A stretch of 18,466 nucleotides of DNA from the NCBI GenBank assembly GCA_964482515.1, contig CAYZXT010000045.1, positions 1 through 18,466 on the forward strand. Reading direction: 5' to 3'. This document shows positions 12,022 to 18,466 of this stretch, in pieces. A program made the position numbers and the translations under genes. A model generated the notes under the pieces. The model saw only the letters and a list, made by a program, of their open reading frames with translations, was not told where the DNA came from and ran no database searches. This DNA comes from CAYZXT01 sp964482515 (GTDB lineage: Bacteria > Elusimicrobiota > Elusimicrobia > FEN-1173). Positions within the stretch are counted from its first letter, which is position 1. Every line of letters begins with the position of its first letter.

Positions 12022-14850
12022 ATGACAACGCAAAAACCCATCAAGTATTCCGAAACCGTCTTTTTACCGAAGACCGATTTCCCCATGAAAGCGGATCTCC
12101 CCAAGCGCGAACCGGAATTCCTGTCCCAATGGGAGAAGCTGGACATCTACCACAAAGTACTGGAGCGGAATTCAACCGGTAAAGCAGACAAGCGATTCGT
12201 CCTTCACGACGGCCCTCCTTATGCCAACGGACACCTCCACATGGGCCACGCGCTCAATAAAATCCTGAAGGACATCATCGTCAAATTCAAATCCTCCCTT
12301 GGCTATTATTCCCCCTATGTCCCGGGCTGGGACTGCCACGGCCTGCCCATCGAACACCAGCTGATGAAAGAGAAGAAGTGGGACAAACGGAAGGTCGGCC
12401 GTGTCATGTTCCGCCAGGAAGCCACGCGATACGCGGAAAATTTCGTCAACATCCAACGGCAGGAGTTCAAGCGCCTCGGCGTCTTCGCCGACTGGGACAA
12501 CCCCTACAAAACATTGACGCCTGATTATGAAGCGGGGATCGCCCGCACGTTTTATGATCTTTTCGAAAAAGGATTCATCTATCGGGAAAAGAAACCCGTC
12601 TACTGGTGCCTGTTTGATGAAACCGCGCTGGCGGAAGCCGAAATCGAATACGCGGACAAGACCGACGCGTCGATCTTCATCAAGTTTCCCATCCAGGAAT
12701 GGCCGAACAACGAAACGGCGCAAAACGTGGCGAAGGCCGCGGGCAAACGCGTGTCGGTCCTCGTCTGGACGACGACGCCCTGGACTTTGCCCGCGAACGT
12801 GGCGCTCGCGTTCCATCCGGAACAAACCTATTACCTTTGGGAATCCAAATCGACCAACGAGAAGTTCATCGTCGGGGCGCCGGGCCTCAAGGTCCTCGAG
12901 AAAAAGTTCGGCAAGGAATCCAACACGGACACGCAAATCTCCGGACTGGAGCTCGAAGGACTGCTCTGCAAAAACCCCCTCAACAACAACGCTTCCTCGG
13001 GGATCCTGGCGGAATTCGTTTCCAGCGAAGACGGCACCGGCGTCGTGCACATCGCTCCCGGCCACGGCCAGGACGATTACATAGCGAGCCGCGAATACGG
13101 ACTTCCCGTCCAATCTCCCGTGGACGAACGCGGACATTTCACTCCGGAAGTCCTCCCCAACTCGCTGGCCGGAATGTCCGTCTGGGAGGCGAACAAGGCC
13201 ATCATCCAGCTTTTGACCGCGTCGCATATGCTCGTCGAGGAAGTCGCGATCTCGCATTCCTATCCCCATTGCTGGCGCTGCAAGAACCCCATCCTTTTTC
13301 GCGCCACGGAACAATGGTTCCTGCGCGTGGACGACGCCTTTCGAAAAAGACTCCTCGAGCAGGTCGACCGGGTGGAATGGATCCCCGAATACGGCAAGGA
13401 GCGCATCCTGGGCATGCTGAAGACGCGGCCCGACTGGTGCGTGTCACGCCAGCGTCTTTGGGGCGCGCCCATCCCCATGTTCTTTTGCGAAGGCTGCCGC
13501 GAACCGCTTAAGGACGAGAAAGTTTTTTCACACGTGACGGATTTGTTCCGCAAGCACGGCAGCAATATCTGGTTCGAAAAAGACTCCGCCGGATTGCTGC
13601 CCGCCGGCGCGAAGTGCGCCAAATGCGGCAAGACAGGTTTCAAGAAGGAAGAGGACATCCTCGACGTCTGGTTCGATTCGGGGGTCTCCTGGGTCTCCGT
13701 GCTGCGCGGGCGCTTGAGCGTCACGGAACGTAAGGACGTCATGTACCTCGAGGGATCGGACCAACACCGCGGCTGGTTCCAGACATCCATGCTGCCTTCG
13801 GTCGCCCTCACCGGCGAGCCGCCCTATCAAAAAGTCCTCACCCACGGCTTCGTCGTGGACGGCGGCGGCCGGAAAATGTCCAAATCTCTCGGCAACGTCA
13901 TCGCCCCGCAGGAAATCCTGGAAAAATACGGCGCGGACGTCATCCGCCTCTGGGTCGCCATGAGCGATTACCGGGAGGACGTGCGGCTGTCCCAGGAAAT
14001 CCTCAACCACGTGGTGGACACCTATCGCAAGATCCGCAACACGCTGAGGTTCCTCGTCGGCAACCTGGCCGATTTCGATCCCGCCAAGGACGCCGTCCCT
14101 TTTGAAAAGATGGAAGCCATCGACCAGGAAGTCCTGGGGTATTTGGACGGGATCATCAACGACGTGAAAAAACATTACGACGGATCCCAGTTCCACCTGG
14201 TTTCGGACAGCGTGTGCAACGACCTCTGCATCAACGCCCTTTCCGGCTATTACTTGGACGTGCAAAAGGACATCCTCTACTGCGATGAGCAAAACTCTCC
14301 GCGCCGCCGCAGCGCGCAGACAGCGTTGCTCCACATCGCCAAGGACCTCGCCCGCATGATGGCGCCGATGTTGTCCTTCACGGCCGAAGAGGTATGGCAA
14401 ACCCTGCGCGCGCAGAACCTGCTGAAGGCATCCACCGATAAGGAAGAGAGCGTCTTCCTTAATCCTTTCCCCGCGCCGCGCGGCGTCAAATTCCCGGACG
14501 GCGAACCGCTGGCGGCGCTCATGGAACTCAAAAAAGCGATCAACCTCACCTTGGAGAAGGAGCGCCAAAAAGGCGCGGTCAAGGGGTCCAACGACGCCGT
14601 CGTCAAATATTCAGGAAAGCCGTTCGCCAAAAGCTATTCCGGAAAACTGACCGCCTACATGGGCGTATCCAAATTTCAGATTGACGCGGAGGACGGGAAG
14701 GAACTATCCATCACCGTGGAAAAAGCCTCCGGCGCCAAGTGTGAGCGCTGCTGGATCGTCCGCGAGGACATTGGACGGGACGCTGAACATCCGACGGTCT
14801 GCGCCCGCTGCGCCAAGGCCGTCCGTGCCCAATTATCGGTAACCCCTTGA
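12022..14850 (+). CDS. ileS: Isoleucyl-tRNA synthetase
   Basis: This enzyme charges tRNA-Ile. The 942-residue class I synthetase is of normal bacterial type. HIGH motif is HMGH (73-76) inside PPYANGHLHMGHALNK. The CP1 editing domain has VWTTTPWTLPANVAL and GVVHIAPGHGQDDY. The catalytic core includes WFDSGVSW and GSDQHRGWFQ. KMSKS is at 618-622 (GGGRKMSKSLGN). An anticodon-binding helical domain and a C-terminal zinc finger follow (Cys907, Cys910, Cys927, Cys930, in CERCWIV and CARCAKAV). The zinc finger is typical of the bacterial (IleRS1) form, the one usually sensitive to mupirocin. The start ATG 12022 lacks a Shine-Dalgarno. The stop overlaps the lspA start. The ileS-lspA pairing is common in bacteria. 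Confidence 0.98.
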   Translation: MTTQKPIKYSETVFLPKTDFPMKADLPKREPEFLSQWEKLDIYHKVLERNSTGKADKRFVLHDGPPYANGHLHMGHALNKILKDIIVKFKSSLGYYSPYVPGWDCHGLPIEHQLMKEKKWDKRKVGRVMFRQEATRYAENFVNIQRQEFKRLGVFADWDNPYKTLTPDYEAGIARTFYDLFEKGFIYREKKPVYWCLFDETALAEAEIEYADKTDASIFIKFPIQEWPNNETAQNVAKAAGKRVSVLVWTTTPWTLPANVALAFHPEQTYYLWESKSTNEKFIVGAPGLKVLEKKFGKESNTDTQISGLELEGLLCKNPLNNNASSGILAEFVSSEDGTGVVHIAPGHGQDDYIASREYGLPVQSPVDERGHFTPEVLPNSLAGMSVWEANKAIIQLLTASHMLVEEVAISHSYPHCWRCKNPILFRATEQWFLRVDDAFRKRLLEQVDRVEWIPEYGKERILGMLKTRPDWCVSRQRLWGAPIPMFFCEGCREPLKDEKVFSHVTDLFRKHGSNIWFEKDSAGLLPAGAKCAKCGKTGFKKEEDILDVWFDSGVSWVSVLRGRLSVTERKDVMYLEGSDQHRGWFQTSMLPSVALTGEPPYQKVLTHGFVVDGGGRKMSKSLGNVIAPQEILEKYGADVIRLWVAMSDYREDVRLSQEILNHVVDTYRKIRNTLRFLVGNLADFDPAKDAVPFEKMEAIDQEVLGYLDGIINDVKKHYDGSQFHLVSDSVCNDLCINALSGYYLDVQKDILYCDEQNSPRRRSAQTALLHIAKDLARMMAPMLSFTAEEVWQTLRAQNLLKASTDKEESVFLNPFPAPRGVKFPDGEPLAALMELKKAINLTLEKERQKGAVKGSNDAVVKYSGKPFAKSYSGKLTAYMGVSKFQIDAEDGKELSITVEKASGAKCERCWIVREDIGRDAEHPTVCARCAKAVRAQLSVTP

Positions 14851-15320
14851 AACCGCTGGTTCCTGTGCTGGCCGCAGTCGTCCTCCTGTTGGACCAAATC
14901 ACCAAAAGCCTCGCGATGCAATCCATTCCCCTGAACGAGTCCATTTCCGTCCTGCCGTTTTTTTCCTTCACCTACGTCCGCAACACGGGCGCGGCCTTCG
15001 GGATCCTGCCGGGCGCCAACGCTTTTTTCATCGTCATCATGGTCATCGTGCTGGCGCTCCTCAGCTTCTCGCACACGAAGCTTGCCCGGCGGGACCGATG
15101 GACGGCGATGGGGTTGGGGCTGCTTTGGGGCGGCGCGTTGGGGAACCTCTTGGACCGCATACGCTTCGGCAGCGTCACGGACTTTTTGGATTTCTTTTGG
15201 AAGGGCTGGCACTGGCCGGTCTTCAACGTGGCCGATACGGCCATCTGCGTCGGGATATTTCTTTTGGCCATCCGAGACCTCGCTCAACCGTCGCCGCAAA
15301 ACACTTCCCCCGCTCCCTAA
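14847..15320 (+). CDS. lspA: Lipoprotein signal peptidase (signal peptidase II)
   Basis: This inner-membrane aspartyl peptidase removes the signal peptide of diacylated prolipoproteins. The 157 residues have four hydrophobic segments (about 4-22, 55-75, 85-103, 128-146). Family motifs are LLLDQITK (Asp16), YVRNTGAAFGIL, GNLLDRIRFGSVTDFLDF with catalytic Asp112, and FNVADTAI with catalytic Asp130. The start TTG 14847 overlaps the ileS stop as TTGA, with no Shine-Dalgarno, so translation is presumably coupled to ileS. It acts directly after Lgt, encoded 3 bases downstream, so both steps of lipoprotein maturation are made together. Confidence 0.96.
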   Translation: MKPLVPVLAAVVLLLDQITKSLAMQSIPLNESISVLPFFSFTYVRNTGAAFGILPGANAFFIVIMVIVLALLSFSHTKLARRDRWTAMGLGLLWGGALGNLLDRIRFGSVTDFLDFFWKGWHWPVFNVADTAICVGIFLLAIRDLAQPSPQNTSPAP

Positions 15321-15323
15321 CCC

Positions 15324-16103
15324 ATGTGGCCCATCCTGGTTGATTTCGGCTCCTTCAGTCTTCACACCTACGGCGTTTTCGTGGCCGTCGGCTTCCTGGC
15401 AGGCTACGGCTGGACCGTCAAGCTCGCGAAAACGCGAAACATCTCCCAGGACACGGTCTTGGATTTATGCTGGGTGCTCCTGCTCTCCGGGATCATCGGC
15501 GCCCGGCTGCTTTACGTCGCGTTCAACTGGGACTATTTCATGTCCGCCCCGATGGAAATCGTCAAACTGTGGCAAGGCGGCCTGGTGTTTTACGGCGGAT
15601 TGATCCTGGCCAGCGTGACAGGCATCGTCTGGGTCCGCCGCCGGAAACTTTCACCCGCCTTGATCGCCGACATCGTGGCGCCCGGATTGGCCCTGGCGCA
15701 CGCCTTCGGCCGGCTGGGTTGTTTCGCGGCGGGGTGCTGCTACGGCCGCGCCTGCGACCTTGCCTGGGCCGTGACGTTTCGTCATCCCGGGACGTTGGCC
15801 CCCCGCGACGCCGCCCTTCATCCGTCGCAACTCTACGAAGCCGGCCTGAATTTTCTGTTGTTCCTCATTTTAAACCATGCCGCCCGGAGAAAAGACGAGA
15901 TTGGGACCGGCCGGGTGGCGGCGTCGTACGTTCTCGGCTACAGCCTGATCCGGCTTGCCGTGGAATTCACGCGCGGCGACGAGCGCGGCCCGCTTTTTCT
16001 TTCCCTGACGGCCACGCAGTGGGTGGCGGCCATGACGTTTTTATTGGCGGCGGCCTGGTGGGCCCGGCGCTCGATTCAACTCAAAAGGACGTTCCATGCC
16101 TGA
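15324..16103 (+). CDS. lgt: Phosphatidylglycerol-prolipoprotein diacylglyceryl transferase
   Basis: This inner-membrane enzyme adds diacylglycerol to the lipobox cysteine, the first step of lipoprotein maturation before LspA. The 259 residues have about seven hydrophobic segments. Conserved blocks are SLHTYGVFVAVGFLAGY, GIIGARLLYVAFNW, GGLVFYGGLI, HAFGRLGCFAAGCCYGR, HPSQLYEAGLNF and the C-terminal IRLAVEFTRGDERG. All are in their usual order, and length is usual for the family. It starts 3 bases after the lspA stop without its own clear ribosome-binding site and overlaps the rluD-like gene by 8 bases. Confidence 0.97.
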   Translation: MWPILVDFGSFSLHTYGVFVAVGFLAGYGWTVKLAKTRNISQDTVLDLCWVLLLSGIIGARLLYVAFNWDYFMSAPMEIVKLWQGGLVFYGGLILASVTGIVWVRRRKLSPALIADIVAPGLALAHAFGRLGCFAAGCCYGRACDLAWAVTFRHPGTLAPRDAALHPSQLYEAGLNFLLFLILNHAARRKDEIGTGRVAASYVLGYSLIRLAVEFTRGDERGPLFLSLTATQWVAAMTFLLAAAWWARRSIQLKRTFHA

Positions 16104-17039
16104 AACCCGCGAATTCATTTTCAAAGGCGACGCCGACCGCCTTGATAAATTCTTGGCGAAGCGAATGCCGGACTTCTCCCGCACGCGCCTGCAGCGCATG
16201 ATTGAAAAGGGCAGCGTGACCGTCGGCGGCGCGGCCCAGGCGGCACGATACCTTTTGACCCCCGGCGAACGCGTGCAGATCGTGCTCCCTGATTTTTCGC
16301 GGCTCCCTTCGTCAGCGGCGGACAGCGTCCCCGTCATTTTCGAGGACGATCACATCCTCGTCGTCAACAAACCCTCCGGACTGGTGGTCCACCCCGCCGG
16401 TCCGCACCAGGAAGACACGCTTTTGCAGCGGCTCTGGCCCAAACTCGCTCCCCAATGGGCGGGCAAAGTGAAGGGTGGAAAATCCATCGACTTGCGTCCT
16501 GGCGTCGTCCACCGGTTGGACAAAGGGTCATGATCATCGCCAAAACGCCCGGGGCCGCTAAAAAATTGAGCGAACAGTTCGCCGAACGATCGGTCAAGAA
16601 AACCTATTGGGCGCTGGCCTGGGGCACTTTCTTCACCGACTCCGGCGTCATCCGCTCGGTCGTTGGGCGCTCTCGCCGCGAGCCGCATAGAATGTCGGTT
16701 TCAGGGCTGGGGCGGAATGCGGAAACGGAATTCCTCGTGCTGGCCCGCTTCCCCAAACAAGGGTTGAAGGGCGCGGCGTTGGTTGAGGTCCGGCCGCTCA
16801 CAGGAAGAACCCATCAAATCCGGGTTCAGTTGTCAGCCCTCGGCAACCCCCTGGTCGGAGACAAAACCTATGGAGCGGAAGAAGAAATCGCGCCGGAACG
16901 GCCCATGCTTCACGCCCTTTCGCTGGAATTGAACCATCCCGTGACCAAAAAGCGACATAAATGGACGGCCCCGGTGCCCCCGGATTTTGAAAAGCTTTTA
17001 AAATCCTGGGGTTGGAAAAAGAGCATTAAAAAGATATAA
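16096..17039 (+). pseudogene. rluD: RluA/RluD-family pseudouridine synthase, frame broken at the active site
   Basis: Two frames together make one pseudouridine synthase of about 310 residues. The first (16096-16533, 145 aa) has an S4 RNA-binding domain (about 10-70), the catalytic-domain start VVNKPSGLVVHPAG and the motif GVVHRLDKG with catalytic Asp142, then stops. The second, open to 17039, continues MIIAKTPGAAKKL, KKTYWAL, EVRPLTGRTHQIRVQLSALGNPLVGD and LHALSLEL. The family reads HRLDxxTSGxxxxAKT here. The Thr-Ser-Gly codons are missing, as if about 10 bases were lost near 16527. The first frame's TGA and an ATG of the second overlap as ATGA (16530-16533), so a split, coupled pair is possible, though a decayed gene or a sequence error is more likely. 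AAGGA precedes ATG 16096. The family could also include RluC-type; D-type is suggested by the S4 domain and context. Confidence 0.85.
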
Positions 17040-17040
17040 T
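17012..17040 (+). promoter_or_regulatory. Promoter for gmk-rpoZ-coaBC inside the end of rluD
   Basis: TTGGAA (17012-17017), 17 bases, then a perfect TATAAT (17035-17040). The rluD stop TAA lies within the -10 box. Transcription would start about 12 bases before gmk ATG 17060, which has no visible Shine-Dalgarno. Confidence 0.7.
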
Positions 17041-17059
17041 TCGCGTTCCCATAAATCCT

Positions 17060-17686
17060 ATGTCAAAAGGCATCCTTTTCGTTCTGTCGGCGCCTTCAGG
17101 GGCCGGCAAAACCACTCTATGTCGGGCCATGGAAAAAAAGAACCGCTCGGTTCGATATTCCGTGTCTTGCACCACCCGCGCGCCGCGTCCCGGAGAAGTC
17201 AACGGGCGGGATTACGTTTTCCTCTCGGAAGAGGAGTTCAATCGCCGCGTCAAGGCGAACAATTTCCTGGAATGGGCCCGGGTCCACGACCGCTATTACG
17301 GCACCTTGAAGAAACCGGTTTTTGATAATTTAAAGCGCGGATTGGACGTTGTCATGGATCTGGACACCCAAGGCGCTCTGGCGCTTAAGAAAAAATATCC
17401 GGACACCGTCTGCGTCTTCGTAACGGCGCCTTCCTGGGATTCGCTTGAACAGCGCCTCCGTTCGCGCGCCCAGGACGATGAGAAAACGATTATGAAACGG
17501 CTGGCCAACGCCCGGAAGGAAATGACGTTCCTCCCCCGGTACGATTACCTGGTCCTGAACAAGAAGCTGACCGACGCCGTCGACGATTTATCAGCCATTC
17601 TCCGCGCGGAACACAGAAGGCTTGCACGACTTTCCACGGAATTAAAAAGCTTGTCCGCGCTGAAGAAAATAACAGAACAAAGGTAG
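17060..17686 (+). CDS. gmk: Guanylate kinase
   Basis: This enzyme phosphorylates GMP to GDP with ATP in nucleotide supply and GMP salvage. The 208 residues include the P-loop LSAPSGAGKTTL (Lys17), the GMP-binding SVSCTTRAPRPGEVNGRDY, FLEWARVHDRYYGT, the strand VVMDLDTQGAL (family usually VxLDIDxQGA) and the lid segment RLRSRAQDDEKTIMKRL. The motif set is complete. The start ATG 17060 puts the P-loop near the usual position. A promoter lies just upstream, and rpoZ follows after 6 bases, the classic gmk-rpoZ-coaBC order. Confidence 0.97.
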   Translation: MSKGILFVLSAPSGAGKTTLCRAMEKKNRSVRYSVSCTTRAPRPGEVNGRDYVFLSEEEFNRRVKANNFLEWARVHDRYYGTLKKPVFDNLKRGLDVVMDLDTQGALALKKKYPDTVCVFVTAPSWDSLEQRLRSRAQDDEKTIMKRLANARKEMTFLPRYDYLVLNKKLTDAVDDLSAILRAEHRRLARLSTELKSLSALKKITEQR

Positions 17687-17692
17687 GAACAA

Positions 17693-18028
17693 ATGCCATC
17701 CAACGCCGCAAAGAACGATGCACCCTTAAGCCAACTGATGCTGGAACGCTCCCACGACAAATACCGCCTGGTCCATTTGGCCATGCGCTGGGCGCAGGAA
17801 ATCAAGGTCCGCGACCAGAGCACCGAGCCGACCCAGGAAATCGTCAGCAAGGCCCTGAAGGAAATCCTCAACGGTGAAGTGACTTTGGAATCCATCGAAA
17901 AACTTCCGCCGCCGGTGAAAGTCGAACCCAAGCTGCTCGAGGCCGTGAAACCCATCGAAGGCGACCTGGATGCCGACGAGAAGCCTGAGAAACCTTCCAA
18001 GGCCGCGAAAGAAAGCAAAGAGAAGTAA
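17693..18028 (+). CDS. rpoZ: DNA-directed RNA polymerase omega subunit
   Basis: The omega subunit helps beta-prime fold and join RNA polymerase and, with beta-prime, forms a ppGpp site in some bacteria. The 111-residue product carries the omega signature DKYRLVHLAMRWAQEIK (family RxxLVxxAxxRAxQ) near residues 20-38, followed by SKALKEILNGEV, matching the conserved helix before the tail. From about residue 70 it turns into a Pro/Lys/Glu-rich low-complexity tail ending KEK, making it longer than the roughly 70-90 residues of many omegas. AGGTAGGA, which includes the gmk stop TAG, serves as ribosome-binding site. The position between gmk and coaBC strongly supports the call despite weak overall conservation of this family. 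Confidence 0.9.
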   Translation: MPSNAAKNDAPLSQLMLERSHDKYRLVHLAMRWAQEIKVRDQSTEPTQEIVSKALKEILNGEVTLESIEKLPPPVKVEPKLLEAVKPIEGDLDADEKPEKPSKAAKESKEK

Positions 18029-18043
18029 GTTCGGACCAATTCG

Positions 18044-18466
18044 ATGGCCGGAAACCTGAAGGGCCGGGAAATTCTTCTGGGCGTTTCCGCCAGCATCGCG
18101 GCGTACAAAGCCGCGGAGCTGGTCCGGCTCTTCCGCCAAGAGGGAGCCGGCGTCAGTTGCGTGCTGACGCCATCGGCCACGAAATTCATCACCCCGCTCA
18201 CCCTCGCCGCCCTGAGCGGACGGCCCGCAAGCCAGGATGTCCTGAATGAAAACGAGTGGGGCATGGCCCACCTGTCCCTGGCAAAATCCGCCGACGCGGT
18301 CTTGATAGCCCCCTGCACCGCGGACCTCCTGGCGCAGTTCGCGGCCGGGACCTCGGACAATCTTCTTTCCGCCGCCGTCCTGGCCACCCGGGCGCCGGTC
18401 TTCATCGCACCGGCCATGCACGAACCCATGTGGACCCATCCCGCCACTCAGCGCAACGTCAAAACC
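18044..18466 (+). CDS. coaBC: Bifunctional phosphopantothenoylcysteine decarboxylase / phosphopantothenate-cysteine ligase, N-terminal part
   Basis: The enzyme makes 4'-phosphopantetheine for CoA synthesis, one step before CoaD. The 141 visible codons cover the FMN-binding CoaC decarboxylase domain and run off the window open. Visible motifs are ILLGVSASIAAYKAAELVRLF at the N-terminus, MAHLSLAKSADAVLIAPCTA with the catalytic His76, the FMN site GTSDNLLSAAVLA and PAMHEPMW. The last corresponds to PxMNxxMW, with His126 in place of the usual Asn. Such a His variant also occurs, as I recall, in actinobacterial CoaBC, so it need not mean loss of activity. The CoaB half lies beyond the edge. ATG 18044 has only a weak ribosome-binding site. 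It is 15 bases after rpoZ. Confidence 0.95.
   Translation, partial: MAGNLKGREILLGVSASIAAYKAAELVRLFRQEGAGVSCVLTPSATKFITPLTLAALSGRPASQDVLNENEWGMAHLSLAKSADAVLIAPCTADLLAQFAAGTSDNLLSAAVLATRAPVFIAPAMHEPMWTHPATQRNVKT

Noticed and set aside
12172..13314. 380-codon minus-strand open frame inside ileS
   Set aside because: Antisense to clear IleRS catalytic and editing domains, with Arg/Asp/Val-rich composition typical of a GC-rich shadow frame.
13528..14568. 346-codon minus-strand open frame inside ileS
   Set aside because: Antisense shadow of the IleRS C-terminal half with no recognisable domain.
17545..18447. 300-codon minus-strand open frame across gmk, rpoZ and coaBC
   Set aside because: Opposes three well-supported genes; Ser/Arg/Ala-rich with no motif.
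1..18466. Mobile elements, CRISPR arrays, tRNA or rRNA genes
   Set aside because: No transposase, integrase, direct-repeat array, att-like duplication or tRNA-like cloverleaf was recognised on reading both strands.

Overview
The window looks like a chromosomal stretch of an uncultured Gram-negative-type bacterium with moderately high GC. It has lipoprotein biogenesis genes (lspA, lgt), type IV pilus genes and a compact set of housekeeping genes. Elusimicrobiota or a neighbouring phylum would fit the pilin and gene style, but this is an inference from reading and is not verified. I see no mobile elements, CRISPR arrays, rRNA or tRNA genes.

Left half (minus strand, about 1-8297). Read in transcription order: recG, coaD, pta, a PilB/GspE-like gene, pilC, then a 393-base gap with its own promoter, then two paralogous type IV pilins and the first 32 codons of a prepilin peptidase (pilD) cut by the window edge. 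The recG-to-pilC genes lie 9-57 bases apart and probably form one transcription unit. The pilins are separated by a strong hairpin terminator. The most unusual gene is the PilB-like one. It keeps an N-terminal MshEN (c-di-GMP-binding type) domain and the four zinc cysteines, but Walker A, the Asp box, Walker B and the His box are all degraded, so it looks like a full-length pseudo-ATPase next to an intact pilC.

Right half (plus strand, about 8365-18466). A short bidirectional promoter region separates recG from a NifU-family Fe-S gene. Then come yggS-proC-yggU-mtnA (a PLP-homeostasis/proline cluster joined to methionine salvage), ileS-lspA-lgt-rluD (Ile-tRNA synthetase with the lipoprotein pathway), and gmk-rpoZ-coaBC, the last running off the window. 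Spacing is very tight, including two TTGA stop/start overlaps. The rluD-type pseudouridine synthase is split by an apparent deletion of about 10 bases directly after the catalytic HRLD motif, leaving two frames that overlap as ATGA.

TTG appears to be used as a start codon unusually often (pta, nfu, proC, mtnA, lspA). Several genes lack a visible Shine-Dalgarno sequence, and two (recG, ileS) have a -10-like box only 8 bases before the ATG, which suggests leaderless transcripts.
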